This document shows positions 45,205 through 54,698 of a stretch of 64,000 bases of DNA, one piece after another. Position 1 is the first letter of the stretch. Each line of letters starts with the position of its first letter. The position numbers and the translations under genes were made by a program. The stretch spans positions 163,060 through 227,059 of the forward strand of contig NZ_LRRU01000017.1 of assembly GCF_001641615.1 (NCBI RefSeq). The letters run 5' to 3'. Source of the stretch: Pseudoalteromonas gelatinilytica. GTDB lineage: Bacteria; Pseudomonadota; Gammaproteobacteria; Enterobacterales; Alteromonadaceae. Under the pieces are notes generated by a model. The model made no database searches. It worked only from the letters and a program-made list of their open reading frames with translations, and was not told the origin of the DNA.

Positions 45205-46850
45205 TTTACAGTCTCCGTCATCATTTCATCATTAGCTGCACCCGGTGGTACAAGCGGCCATACATTTTCTTTATCATCGATACAGGCATGAAGAATGTAT
45301 GGACCTTCACTATTAACTAACGCATCAACCGCAGCATCGACTTCATCTGCTTTAGTGATGGTTTGACCTGGAATGCCAAACACCGCTGCTAACTGCACAA
45401 AATCAGGATTATCTGAAAGGTTTGTTTCAGAATAACGACCTTCAAAAAATAGCTGCTGCCATTGACGTACCATGCCCAAGCGCTGGTTATCTAGGATTAG
45501 AATTTTAACTGGCAGATTGTTACGGCGAATTGTTGCCAGTTCTTGAATGTTCATCATGATTGAGCCATCACCCGACACCGTGATCACAAAATCATTTGGG
45601 CGCGCAACTTGGGCGCCGATAGCGGCTGGTAAACCAAAGCCCATGGTACCTGCACCACCACTACTTAAATGGTTGCTTGGGTGGCTAAACTTCATGTGCT
45701 GTGCCACCCACATTTGGTGCTGACCCACATCACAGCACACAACACCCGTTGATGGCATTTTTTGGCTTAGCTGGTTTAATAAGTAAGGGGCAAACACTTT
45801 TTCGCCCGGATAGTCATAACGCCACGCATGCTCTTTCATCATGCTTTCGATGTGCGTTAACCACTCATCTGGTGTAACAAAACAATCAAGTTGCGGTAAT
45901 GAGGTTTTTAAATCTGCAACTAAAGACGCTTTTGCAGGCTTACGTTTACCAATTTCTGCGGCATCGATATCAAGGTGTATCACTTTTGCTTTTGCAGCAA
46001 ATTTACTTAAGTTGCCAGTAACACGGTCGTCAAAACGTGCGCCGATACAAACAAGCACATCACATTGTTGCACAGCTAAGTTAGCCGCTTTACCGCCATG
46101 CATACCTAGCATACCCAAATCATATTCATAATCAGGTAATACACTGCCTAGCGCTTTCAACGTTGATACCGCTGGCATATGTGTTTTTTCTAAAAATTGC
46201 ATAAGCTCGTTTTGCGCATCAGCAGCTTGTACACCACCACCGATATACGCCACAGGACGCTGCGCCTCACTTAAGATTTGATTGGCTATCGCAACTTGGT
46301 TTGGGTCTAATTTTGGTAAATGATCTTCGGCGGCTAACCAAGGGTGGAATGGCACTTGCGCCATTTGGATGTCTTTCGGGATATCAACTAACACTGGACC
46401 TGGGCGGCCGCTTTGCGCTAAGTGGATGGCTTCTTGTAATATTTCGGCTAAATCTTCAGCTCTTTCAACCATGTAACTGTGTTTAGTACATGATAACGAC
46501 ATACCTAGAACGTCCACTTCCTGAAAGGCGTCGGAGCCTATCGCTGCGGTAGGTACTTGCCCTGTGATTGCAAGTAACGGCACTGAATCCATCATCGCAT
46601 CAGCAAGGGCTGTTATTAAGTTAGTCGCACCTGGGCCTGATGTTGCAAAGCACACACCTAACTTACCTGTGCTACGGGCAAACCCTACAGCAGCAAAACC
46701 CGCTCCTTGTTCATGACGCGTCAAATAATGTTTGACTGGCGCACCGTACAAAGCGTCGTAAATAGGCATGATGGCACCGCCCGGGTAACCAAAAACATCC
46801 TTAACGCCATGTTTAGCTAATAAATCGATTGTTAACTCTGCGCCTGTCAT
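45201..46850 (-). CDS. ilvG: Acetolactate synthase II large subunit
   Basis: A 549-residue ThDP enzyme forming acetolactate or acetohydroxybutyrate. Marks: FGYPGGAIMPIYDAL with the catalytic glutamate of RHEQGAGFAA, FAD/quinone-site region, and the ThDP motif GDGSIMMNIQELATI plus NLPVKILILDN. First structural gene of the ilv operon, downstream of an attenuator and leader peptide. The frame is intact, unlike the frameshifted ilvG of E. coli K-12. Confidence 0.96.
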   Translation of the reverse strand: MTGAELTIDLLAKHGVKDVFGYPGGAIMPIYDALYGAPVKHYLTRHEQGAGFAAVGFARSTGKLGVCFATSGPGATNLITALADAMMDSVPLLAITGQVPTAAIGSDAFQEVDVLGMSLSCTKHSYMVERAEDLAEILQEAIHLAQSGRPGPVLVDIPKDIQMAQVPFHPWLAAEDHLPKLDPNQVAIANQILSEAQRPVAYIGGGVQAADAQNELMQFLEKTHMPAVSTLKALGSVLPDYEYDLGMLGMHGGKAANLAVQQCDVLVCIGARFDDRVTGNLSKFAAKAKVIHLDIDAAEIGKRKPAKASLVADLKTSLPQLDCFVTPDEWLTHIESMMKEHAWRYDYPGEKVFAPYLLNQLSQKMPSTGVVCCDVGQHQMWVAQHMKFSHPSNHLSSGGAGTMGFGLPAAIGAQVARPNDFVITVSGDGSIMMNIQELATIRRNNLPVKILILDNQRLGMVRQWQQLFFEGRYSETNLSDNPDFVQLAAVFGIPGQTITKADEVDAAVDALVNSEGPYILHACIDDKENVWPLVPPGAANDEMMTETVK

Positions 46851-46907
46851 CGTAAATCCTCATTCCTCAGTGACATTGTGTATTTGCTGCGACTCAAACC
46901 TTAAAAC

Positions 46908-46945
46908 AAAAAAGCCCCCCGGACTGTTAAGTGCGGGGGGCTTTT
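46908..46945 (-). terminator. ilv attenuator terminator
   Basis: 7-bp GC stem GCCCCCC / GGGGGGC (46914-46920, 46935-46941) with a 14-nt loop, ending in T-run on the minus strand. It lies between the ilvL leader peptide and ilvG, the layout of branched-chain amino acid attenuators. Confidence 0.92.
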
Positions 46946-46970
46946 TAAATGCTTCACTTTTCTCTAAGCA

Positions 46971-47042
46971 CTAACTAGCCCCCGCGGTAATAATAATCAC
47001 CACGACGTTAATTAGAATTAGAGAAAGTTTGTTAGTAAGCAT
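46971..47042 (-). CDS. ilvL: ilv operon leader peptide
   Basis: A 23-residue leader: MLTNKLSLILINVVVIIITA then GAS. Twelve of 23 residues are leucine, isoleucine or valine, including a VVVIII run. It lies just before the GC-rich attenuator hairpin. Ribosome stalling at these codons during branched-chain amino acid shortage would favour an antiterminator and permit transcription of ilvGMDA. Confidence 0.93.
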   Translation of the reverse strand: MLTNKLSLILINVVVIIITAGAS

Positions 47043-47386
47043 TTATCTGTAACCAAATTCTGTTCATTTGTAGCGGAAATCTAGCCATCCCGCTGTCTTT
47101 TTCTATTAGTACCGCGCTGGGGGCGTTAAGTCAACATAAAATTCAATTCAAAAAACAAGCAAAAAAACGATTTTAAAGAAATAAATATCCAACAATTAGC
47201 ATTAATAAGATTTATTTTTCACCATTTGCTAAATATTGAAATTTCATACCTCTTTATCTGCCATTCTATGATTGATTAATTTTTAGCAATTAGATGTGAT
47301 TTTTCTGCTTAAAGCCGATTTAATTTAACGCCTCTTTAAAAAATTAGTTTAGTATTGAAAATAACCACGTTATGAAAAGGAAAGTT
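47043..47386. promoter_or_regulatory. Divergent promoter region of ilv and traB/gumN-like genes
   Basis: About 340 bp, strongly AT-rich, with no gene. It must carry the leftward ilv promoter near 47,080-47,130 and the rightward promoter of the GumN-like gene. I see A/T tracts but no operator I can name. Confidence 0.5.
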
Positions 47387-48265
47387 ATGAAATTCGTCCA
47401 GCGTATAAATGCCCTATTTTTTATGGTGCTACTGCTTGGTTTTAGCCAATATGCACTTGCAGAGCCGGGGTTATGGAAAGTAGAAAAAAACGGCGTTGCT
47501 TCTTATTTATTTGGTACCGTGCATGTGGGTGACAACAGCATGAAAGGCTTACCAAGTAAGGTAACGAAAGCACTTGATAACTCAGATAAAGTCATTGTTG
47601 AGGTCGATATCAGCGCTATTTCACCAATGGAAATGCAGCGTCGCTCATTACCATTTATGATGCTGAAAAATGGCAAAACCTTACAATCAGAATTATCACC
47701 TGAAAACTATGCAAAACTGCAAAAGTACTTTGCAGATAAATCAATTGATATTGCGATGTTTAAGAACTTAGCACCGTGGGCGGTGATGGTCACCATGATG
47801 CAAATGGAGTTCCAAAGCGTCGGTTTTTCAGATCAATACGGCATCGACAAGCAAGTACTTGCTTACGCTCAAGAACATAAAATTTCTGTTGGTGAGCTAG
47901 AAACTCTTGAACGCCAAATGGAAATGTTTGAGCACTTAGCAATTATGAATGACAAAATGATCGAAGAAACATTCGACCAACTTGCAGATGTAGACACCTA
48001 CTTTTTTGGTCTTATCAAGGCTTGGAAATCAGGTGACATGAAAACACTTACACAGTTTTATAACGAAAGCTTTGATGACACACAGTATGGTCAACTAAGC
48101 GAGCAAGTGATGTTGATAGACCGTAACAATGACTGGGTTAATCAACTATCTACTCGCATCGGTAAAGAAAAGCTGTTCATTGCAGTGGGCGCTTTGCACT
48201 TACCTGAGCAACACGGCTTATTGAAGCAGTTAACAGACAAGGGTTTTACAGTTACCCGTATCTAA
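47387..48265 (+). CDS. TraB/GumN family protein
   Basis: A 292-residue secreted protein with signal peptide (about 1-24, cut near ALA), then PGLWKVEKNGVASYLFGTVHVGD, the TraB/GumN opening with its conserved GT-x-H. A matching C-terminal FIAVGALHLPEQHGLL carries the second conserved G-x-x-H. The family is thought to contain metal-dependent proteases related to Tiki; direct activity in bacteria is poorly known. I chose the ATG at 47387 with AGGA 6 nt upstream; an in-frame ATG at 47372 lacks one. Confidence 0.87.
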   Translation: MKFVQRINALFFMVLLLGFSQYALAEPGLWKVEKNGVASYLFGTVHVGDNSMKGLPSKVTKALDNSDKVIVEVDISAISPMEMQRRSLPFMMLKNGKTLQSELSPENYAKLQKYFADKSIDIAMFKNLAPWAVMVTMMQMEFQSVGFSDQYGIDKQVLAYAQEHKISVGELETLERQMEMFEHLAIMNDKMIEETFDQLADVDTYFFGLIKAWKSGDMKTLTQFYNESFDDTQYGQLSEQVMLIDRNNDWVNQLSTRIGKEKLFIAVGALHLPEQHGLLKQLTDKGFTVTRI

Positions 48266-48281
48266 ATGATTTCAATCGTTT

Positions 48282-48307
48282 AAAAAGCGCCTTAAGGCGC
48301 TTTTTTT
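48282..48307. terminator. Bidirectional terminator between GumN-like and ModF-like genes
   Basis: Stem GCGCC / GGCGC with TTAA loop (extended by TTAA self-pairing), five A on the left, seven T on the right. It serves the two convergent genes. Confidence 0.85.
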
Positions 48308-49749
48308 GTGAAATCAGCCATCTCTAAATAGTTGTCGATACCGGCTATTTTGTCACTCGCATGGTGATTAACATACACCACGGTGCTGGTACCTGCAGCG
48401 CAGATTTTTTCTATCAACAATAACACACGCTGTCTATTCGCTTCATCAAGACCTAAGCAAGGCTCATCAAGAATCAATAAGTTAGGGTGTTTAACCATAG
48501 CCCGAGCAATCAATAATAAACGCTGATCACCAAAAGATAACTGGCTAAATGAGCTGCTTTGTTTGTCACTTAACCCTAATAACGCTAACCATTGTTTGGC
48601 TATGGTAAGTTGCTTATCAGTGGCTTTTTGGTAAAGACCAATGCTGTCATAAAAGCCCGAAACAACCGTATTGAGTGCGGTGATACTCACTCGATAATCC
48701 ATATGCAGCGCGTTGGAGATATAACCAATGTGCTGTTTAATTTGCCAAATACTCTCACCGCTTCCGCGCTGGTAGCCAAACACCTTGATATCGTTGTTGT
48801 AACACTGCGGGTTATCACCAGTGATAAGGTTCAGCAAACAAGTTTTACCTGAGCCATTTTTACCTGTTAACTGCCAATGTTCGCCTTGGTTAATTTGCCA
48901 GTTGAGTTTTTCAAAAATAGCCTCGCCGCCATAACTTACCGATGCGTTGTTTAATCTTACCAGCATAGAATCAGTGAGCGGAGGCGCTTGATGGTCAATA
49001 TCTGCCTCAGGTATTTGTAACTGAGTATGCGTGAGATGCAATAGCTTGAGTAAATCATCGCGCTGCTCGGCTGTAGGCTTTGCTAATTGCTCTGTGACAT
49101 GACCCTCTTTAACGTAGGCGTAGTGATCAACAAAGTCAGGGATCTCAGTTAAGCGATTAAGCACAAAAATAAGGGTCGTCGTTTTACTAAGCTCAGCGAG
49201 TAACTGATTCAACCCAGCCGTTGCCTTGACATCTAAGCCATCAAAAGGCTCATCAAGCACAAGTAAATCTGGCCGACCTATTATGGCTTTAATCAGCATC
49301 AATTTGCGGGTTTCACCGGTCGATAAATCGCGAAATGCCTTGCTAAGTTTGTCACTAAAATCAAATAGGCTTATTAACTGCTGTAGCAAATCACTATCAA
49401 GCTGTTGCTCGTCTCGGCCTGCAATAATCAGCTCATAAACCATACTTGAAGGCGTAACGCCATCAATAATGTCATCTTGATCTTTTGTTAGCTCAGCCGC
49501 AAGGAGCTGCTTTTGACTGTCTGGGGAAACCAATGCTATACGCTCAAAGCTATTCTCATACTGGCCTTTTTCTATTTTCGCAAAACCGGCAATGGCAGCT
49601 GCCACGGCCGATTTGCCCGCGCCATTGGCGCCAAGAAAAACCCATTGCTGCAATGGCGATACATTGATATTAAGATCATCTAAATAATAAACGTCATTGC
49701 CCTGCCCCTTTAGGCTGGCTCTAACATTAACCAACTGCACTTGTTGCAC
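48292..49749 (-). CDS. Double ABC ATPase, ModF-like
   Basis: A 485-residue protein with two ABC cassettes in tandem and no membrane segment. First cassette: GANGAGKSA Walker A, LSTGETRKLML signature, LLVLDEPFDGLD Walker B. Second: GKNGSGKT, LSFGDQRLLLIARAM, LLILDEPCLGLD. This is the ModF/YheS-like layout (E. coli ModF, a putative molybdenum-transport ATPase). No mod transporter genes are adjacent, so a role in molybdate transport is only by analogy. It is transcribed alone. Confidence 0.82.
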   Translation of the reverse strand: MQQVQLVNVRASLKGQGNDVYYLDDLNINVSPLQQWVFLGANGAGKSAVAAAIAGFAKIEKGQYENSFERIALVSPDSQKQLLAAELTKDQDDIIDGVTPSSMVYELIIAGRDEQQLDSDLLQQLISLFDFSDKLSKAFRDLSTGETRKLMLIKAIIGRPDLLVLDEPFDGLDVKATAGLNQLLAELSKTTTLIFVLNRLTEIPDFVDHYAYVKEGHVTEQLAKPTAEQRDDLLKLLHLTHTQLQIPEADIDHQAPPLTDSMLVRLNNASVSYGGEAIFEKLNWQINQGEHWQLTGKNGSGKTCLLNLITGDNPQCYNNDIKVFGYQRGSGESIWQIKQHIGYISNALHMDYRVSITALNTVVSGFYDSIGLYQKATDKQLTIAKQWLALLGLSDKQSSSFSQLSFGDQRLLLIARAMVKHPNLLILDEPCLGLDEANRQRVLLLIEKICAAGTSTVVYVNHHASDKIAGIDNYLEMADFTKKAP

Positions 49750-49878
49750 TTTGAATCCTCATTCTAAGTTACCGTTAGCTTGACGTTACCGCATTCGATA
49801 AAAAATTAAAAATCGTTTAAACCTTTTTTAAACACAGCTGCGACTAAGGTATAAAAGGTCATTAACAGGAATCAGACA

Positions 49879-50502
49879 ATGAAAAAATTACTTTGTGTAG
49901 CGGCATTAGGCTTAGCACTTACAACAACATACGCAATGGCAAAAGACTCACGTGAGCTAAATCATAACTTTGCAGTGAATGGTGCAAGCCAACTTGATAT
50001 AGATTTTCCGGTGGGCAGCTTAGAAGTCGAAAGCTATGACGGCAGCGAAGTCGTGGTTACAGTTCGCATTGAACCAAAAAATGACAATAGCTGGTTCAGC
50101 TCTGATGTTGACTTATCAGATATCGAATTAAGCCACTCGCAAAGTGCCAGCTCTCTTAGCTTAAAACTAGATAACGATGATATTCAACAAAACTGGCATG
50201 TAAAAATGCCTAAATCGATGGCAATTGATGTTGAGTTAGGTGTTGGCGATATTGAAATTAACGACGCTAGTAATTCGGTAGATATTGAGTTAGGTGTGGG
50301 CGCGGTAAGAATTGATAGTGCGCTTGATGACTACAAACGTATCGAGCTTGATACCGGTGTGGGCGACACTAAAATTCGCGGCTTAAAAAATGACGGTAAT
50401 ACCAGCCGTAAAGTGGTTAGCTCGCATTCAAGCTACCGTGGTAATGGTCAATACAATATTGAAGTAGAAGTAGGTGTTGGCGACATTAAAGTAACGAACT
50501 AA
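49879..50502 (+). CDS. DUF4097 beta-strand repeat protein, exported
   Basis: A 207-residue protein: signal peptide (cut near AMA), then right-handed beta-repeat region with three GVGD/GVGA steps (ELGVGDIEI, ELGVGAVRI, GVGDTKIRG and EVGVGDIKV at the end). Such DUF4097 proteins form short beta-helices (adhesin-like). It may act at the cell surface or in the periplasm. Function unknown. Confidence 0.8.
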   Translation: MKKLLCVAALGLALTTTYAMAKDSRELNHNFAVNGASQLDIDFPVGSLEVESYDGSEVVVTVRIEPKNDNSWFSSDVDLSDIELSHSQSASSLSLKLDNDDIQQNWHVKMPKSMAIDVELGVGDIEINDASNSVDIELGVGAVRIDSALDDYKRIELDTGVGDTKIRGLKNDGNTSRKVVSSHSSYRGNGQYNIEVEVGVGDIKVTN

Positions 50503-50515
50503 TTGAATGCTTTGG

Positions 50516-52267
50516 TTATCCCTGTGAGCTCTTAGTAAATAAAATGCTGAGAGCTTTTTGCACTGAATCTAGCGAGATCGGTTTGTAAACGTGCAAGTTT
50601 GCTCCAAGTTCGTATACTCGTTGTAAATCATCATTCGATGTATTGGCTGTCACCACCAAAATTGGCACCTGCTGCCCCTGCTCATTACGAATAATATCAA
50701 TCGCTTTAAAACCATCCATAACGGGCATATTCAAATCCATAAAAATTAAATCGTAGTGCTTTTCTGACGCTTTATCTGTGGCGATTAAGCCGTTTTCAGC
50801 CACATCAAAGCTGTAATTTAAATGGCTAACCATGCGCCCTAAAATAGTGGCGTTTAGCGGGTTATCTTCAACAATTAAGCAGTGTAAAGCTTTCGGCAAC
50901 GGCGCTGGCATTACTGATTTAGGCGTGCTCTCTAGTTCTAAATTAATTAATACTTTCACACCTTGTGGCTCAGCATTGAGAAATTGGATTTCTCCTTTTA
51001 ATGCTTTAACAATGTGCATAACCCTAAGCAGCCCCGTTTTTAAGCCTTGAAAGTGTTGCTCTGAGTCATTTTCGTAGCTAAGTAAATCTGTCGGCGGCTT
51101 TTCAAACCCCTTACCGTTATCTTGTATTTCCATTACAAAGTGCTGCTCACCTTGGCACGCAGCAGTTACGGCAATACGGCCTTGGCTTGGAGTAAATTTA
51201 ACGGCATTGTTAATGATTTCAGCAACAATTTGCGTCAACCTTGCATGGTCAGTACTCACCTCTTTATCGAGTGAGTCAGCTAAGTTCACGCTCAAGGTAA
51301 TACCTTTATCGTTACAGGCATATTCATAGGGTGAGATAGCTTGCTTTAATGTTGATAACAAATTGCTGCTAGTGAAACTTAACTGCCATTCTCCCGAGGT
51401 TAACTGCTGTAAGTCCATTAATTCGTCTAGCATGGCCACCAGCCTATTCACGCAATAAAGCGCCTGCTGTTTAGTCAGCTGCTGACTGTCGCTGATATCA
51501 AGCGCTTCGATGGATGCGGTTAAACCTTGCAATGGTGTTCTAAATTCATGACTAGTACGGGCAATAAAGCGCTCTTTATTTTTATTAACACGCTCAGCAA
51601 ACTCTTTTTGTTCTTTGTACTTAGCAATATTTTTAGTGACCAGTTTCTCCATAGGTTTAAAAATGAAAAATAGCTCAATTGCTAGTAACGTCATGGCGAG
51701 CAACCAAAACAATAACTCTAGCACTGCCAAAAATGTGACTTTTTGAACTGATTTTTGCTCAAGTAACTTAACCGCTTGGTCTAGCTTTGTGAGTAGTGCT
51801 TCAAGCTGATTGCTAACAAATGTTGAGCGGTCCACATAGGCAAAATCATCGGTATTGTTTAATAGCTGCTGCGCTTTACTCACATAGCGCTTCACATGTT
51901 CATCTAACGCAGTAGGCGGCGAGAAATAATGGGCCTCAAGCGCCTCATTTAAATGAATATAGTGACCTTGCTCATCTTGTTGAATTAAAAATTGATGCCC
52001 TGCAATAAATTGCTCAACCGCTTGTTGCAATAGCCTTCGGTGTTGCTGTTGAAAATGATCGGATTCATGATAAATGAGTGCATTGCCATACAAGGCAATT
52101 TTTTGTGACAGCATGCGTTGCTTACCGGCAATATTGATGACCTTGGCATCACCCTTTTGGATATACAAAAGGCTCTGTATCAAGATGGCTGATACAGAGA
52201 TCAATATGGCAATCGCCAATAACCCCCAGCGATATCGTTTTCGGATATCTGTGACTAGCTGCAACAT
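50516..52267 (-). CDS. Hybrid histidine kinase with PilJ-like sensor
   Basis: A 583-residue membrane kinase: TM1 (about 15-33), a helical periplasmic domain opening NIAGKQRMLSQKIA, the PilJ/NarX-type pattern, TM2 (about 180-205), HisKA with TSHEFRTPLQGL (H240), HATPase (EIINNAVKFT, QDNGKGF; the G2 box is degenerate: SEQHFQGLKTGLLRV instead of GGxGLGL) and REC (VEDNPLN; D511 in MDLNMP). The missing GxGLGL makes kinase activity less certain. Convergent with the DUF4097 gene. Confidence 0.85.
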   Translation of the reverse strand: MLQLVTDIRKRYRWGLLAIAILISVSAILIQSLLYIQKGDAKVINIAGKQRMLSQKIALYGNALIYHESDHFQQQHRRLLQQAVEQFIAGHQFLIQQDEQGHYIHLNEALEAHYFSPPTALDEHVKRYVSKAQQLLNNTDDFAYVDRSTFVSNQLEALLTKLDQAVKLLEQKSVQKVTFLAVLELLFWLLAMTLLAIELFFIFKPMEKLVTKNIAKYKEQKEFAERVNKNKERFIARTSHEFRTPLQGLTASIEALDISDSQQLTKQQALYCVNRLVAMLDELMDLQQLTSGEWQLSFTSSNLLSTLKQAISPYEYACNDKGITLSVNLADSLDKEVSTDHARLTQIVAEIINNAVKFTPSQGRIAVTAACQGEQHFVMEIQDNGKGFEKPPTDLLSYENDSEQHFQGLKTGLLRVMHIVKALKGEIQFLNAEPQGVKVLINLELESTPKSVMPAPLPKALHCLIVEDNPLNATILGRMVSHLNYSFDVAENGLIATDKASEKHYDLIFMDLNMPVMDGFKAIDIIRNEQGQQVPILVVTANTSNDDLQRVYELGANLHVYKPISLDSVQKALSILFTKSSQG

Positions 52268-52317
52268 GCTTTACTCATTATTTTTTTAAAAATAATTGTA
52301 GTTCATAGAATACAAGA

Positions 52318-52340
52318 AAGCCCACTTGAAGTGGGCTTTA
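52318..52340 (-). terminator. Terminator of the cis/trans isomerase operon
   Basis: Stem AAAGCCCACTT / AAGTGGGCTTT with a 2-nt centre, 22 nt after the stop of the isomerase gene, between it and the PilJ-like kinase gene. The T-run is short. Confidence 0.65.
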
Positions 52341-52361
52341 AACATGATAGTTAACAGAAAT

Positions 52362-54698
52362 TTATCGATTTTCGAGTCGGTTATAGTCAAATAAACCAAA
52401 CTCGACGCCGCGATACTCTTTCGCTACACGGTGTAAAATATCGCTGTATTGCCAAAACTGTGGATGTGTTCGGCGAATAGCAAACTCACTTTTCAGATCT
52501 CTGTAAGCTGCTTCATCTGTTGCTTTAGCCAGCCCAGCTGCAAAAGCTGCAACCTGCTGATCATTGTGCAAGTACCAAATTGCTTCTGGGTAATCACCTA
52601 TAAACCCAGGCACAATCGTCACTGTATCTTCGTCATAAGCGCGCTGCCCTTCTTCATTCAATAAGCTCGAAATATTGTAATGAGCATTATGATGGATCAG
52701 GGTATAGGCCTTGTGCTTATCTTCGCCATCTTTGACTAACACAAACGAAATTTGCGGTAGCAAGTTCACAGCTTTAACTGGAAGATCGTTAATTCGCGCA
52801 AGCGGCTCAGGTACTTTCGTATAGTCGTAACGGGGGCTCAATATTGGCTTCAGTTTCGCTTTTAGCATATTGAATAACTCAGACTGCGGATCCATTGTTT
52901 TGTATTCAATGCCAGTAGGTTGACTAAATGACAATTCATCCTCAAAGAAGCTCGTTAAGCTAGGTGGCGATTTACGATACCACTGGGCTTTAATTTCCTT
53001 ACGCTTAGCTTCTGGTAATAATGCAAGGTAGTTTGCTTCACCTTCTAAGCGTAAAAAGTCCATGTACAAACGAGTTAATAACTGATGACCAATGTTGCCA
53101 TAGACATCAAACCCCGCCACCAGCAAGTAATGGATACGTTCAAATAACGCATAGTCGAGAATCCAAGCGGTCTTTGGTTGCTGGCCTATCCAACCCTTTA
53201 CAACCGTTGCGCTATCGAAATGGCGAAATACCGTCAGCGCTGCATTTTGGTTATGACCATCTCCTTGCCAAAGTAAATCGGTTGTAAGGTGCTGACCGTT
53301 AGCAAACATCTTATTTGCCAGTGCAACTTTGGCAGACAAATATTTGTTTTGGCGTTTTGAATACTTCACCCAGCTAGAAATCGGCAAAGCATTACTTTCT
53401 TCTTCAGCCGGTAATGCTAATGCATCTTCATGTTGTAACAACATTTCACCGACTTTAGGTGTCGCCGCCATTTCAGGCTTCGCAAAACCCACCCAGAACT
53501 GGTCGTTAATTACATTTAACGCGATTTGACCACGACAAACCGGCCCTTTAATAAAGCCCATAATAATAAGCTCAGCTTCATCAAGCATAAATTGATAACG
53601 TGAGTTTACTGGTATTGCCGCAAAGGCTTTAAATGGGTTTGACGCCACTTCTGGCTTATAGCTTGGCAGTTTATCTACTTGATAATCAGCTTCAATAAAT
53701 TGCGAATGTAAGCGTGCAAGCTTTTCGTCATTTAATGCTAAAGGTAAATGTGTTTTCGCTAAAATAGTCGAACGATCATGCATTAAACGATAGTAAACAC
53801 GCTCAACCTTAGGGTCTTCATAGGGGCGACGGGTGCTAATGTGTTTGATCTCTTCACCCGGTGGCGTTGAAGAGCGAACCAGCTTAAAGTAGCTGTGTTT
53901 ATCGCCATGCTCAGGGAAGTAAATATGCGCTAAATACCAGTGCTCATAAATATAGCGAGCAGCCAGTTGATGCTTTAAACCATCTTGATTTAAAAATGCT
54001 TCCCACCGTTCGACCTGTTTGAGTACTCCTTTTTCAGGAGGCTCGATATGAGCTAAATAACCGCCTTTTCGGAGCCACTTAGCAAGGTGCTGAAACTCTT
54101 CACTCGAGATACCCGGTAAACCATAAGGCATACCACTATGCGGGCTATCTTTAGCAAATGAGTCAAACTCATTCATTGTGGTACATGTTTGCTCACGGTC
54201 GAGTGAAAAATCAAACTCATCGCCTAAAATTGCTTGTTTAGGCAGTGGGCTGCTTTGCTTAAGTACTAAGGCATTATAAAGCACACTACCGGCAAGGTTC
54301 GCTTCTTCGGTTTGAGCTCGCTCATTAAGTACTGGGGTAAAGCCTTTTTCACGCCACTGGGCGGTACTTGTCGCATCAAACAGCAAGCGGCTTGGCTCTT
54401 GCGCTAGTAAACGTGTGCCGTCATAAACACGCTCTTTACTTAAGCCGCGGTCGATACCTTCCACAGAAGATAACTTAAGCTGACACGGTGCATCATAGCA
54501 GCCATGACAAACCACACAGCGACTATCAAGTACGGGCTTTACATCACTTAAAAACTCAGCACCTTCAAGTGTTGATGCTGCAACCACGCGCTGTTGTGGT
54601 TGTTCTTTACCAAACAGTTCATCGTAATGAGCGGCACCTAAATATGCACAGCCACTTAATAGAATAAGACCAAATACGGTGGTGAGGAGTTTTCTCAT
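52362..54698 (-). CDS. cti: Fatty acid cis/trans isomerase
   Basis: A 778-residue periplasmic protein: lipoprotein-like or cleavable N-terminus (LLSGCAYLG), then a cytochrome-c-type haem site CVVCH (in DSRCVVCHGCYDAPCQLKL). The remaining sequence (SGMPYGLPGISSEEF, GEEIKHISTRRPYEDP, PVNSRYQFMLDEAELIIMGFIKGPVCRG) matches my recollection of Pseudomonas Cti. It converts cis to trans unsaturated phospholipid acyl chains without reducing the double bond, making the membrane less fluid under solvents or heat. It is preceded by a small gene with a 4-nt overlap. Confidence 0.88.
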   Translation of the reverse strand: MRKLLTTVFGLILLSGCAYLGAAHYDELFGKEQPQQRVVAASTLEGAEFLSDVKPVLDSRCVVCHGCYDAPCQLKLSSVEGIDRGLSKERVYDGTRLLAQEPSRLLFDATSTAQWREKGFTPVLNERAQTEEANLAGSVLYNALVLKQSSPLPKQAILGDEFDFSLDREQTCTTMNEFDSFAKDSPHSGMPYGLPGISSEEFQHLAKWLRKGGYLAHIEPPEKGVLKQVERWEAFLNQDGLKHQLAARYIYEHWYLAHIYFPEHGDKHSYFKLVRSSTPPGEEIKHISTRRPYEDPKVERVYYRLMHDRSTILAKTHLPLALNDEKLARLHSQFIEADYQVDKLPSYKPEVASNPFKAFAAIPVNSRYQFMLDEAELIIMGFIKGPVCRGQIALNVINDQFWVGFAKPEMAATPKVGEMLLQHEDALALPAEEESNALPISSWVKYSKRQNKYLSAKVALANKMFANGQHLTTDLLWQGDGHNQNAALTVFRHFDSATVVKGWIGQQPKTAWILDYALFERIHYLLVAGFDVYGNIGHQLLTRLYMDFLRLEGEANYLALLPEAKRKEIKAQWYRKSPPSLTSFFEDELSFSQPTGIEYKTMDPQSELFNMLKAKLKPILSPRYDYTKVPEPLARINDLPVKAVNLLPQISFVLVKDGEDKHKAYTLIHHNAHYNISSLLNEEGQRAYDEDTVTIVPGFIGDYPEAIWYLHNDQQVAAFAAGLAKATDEAAYRDLKSEFAIRRTHPQFWQYSDILHRVAKEYRGVEFGLFDYNRLENR

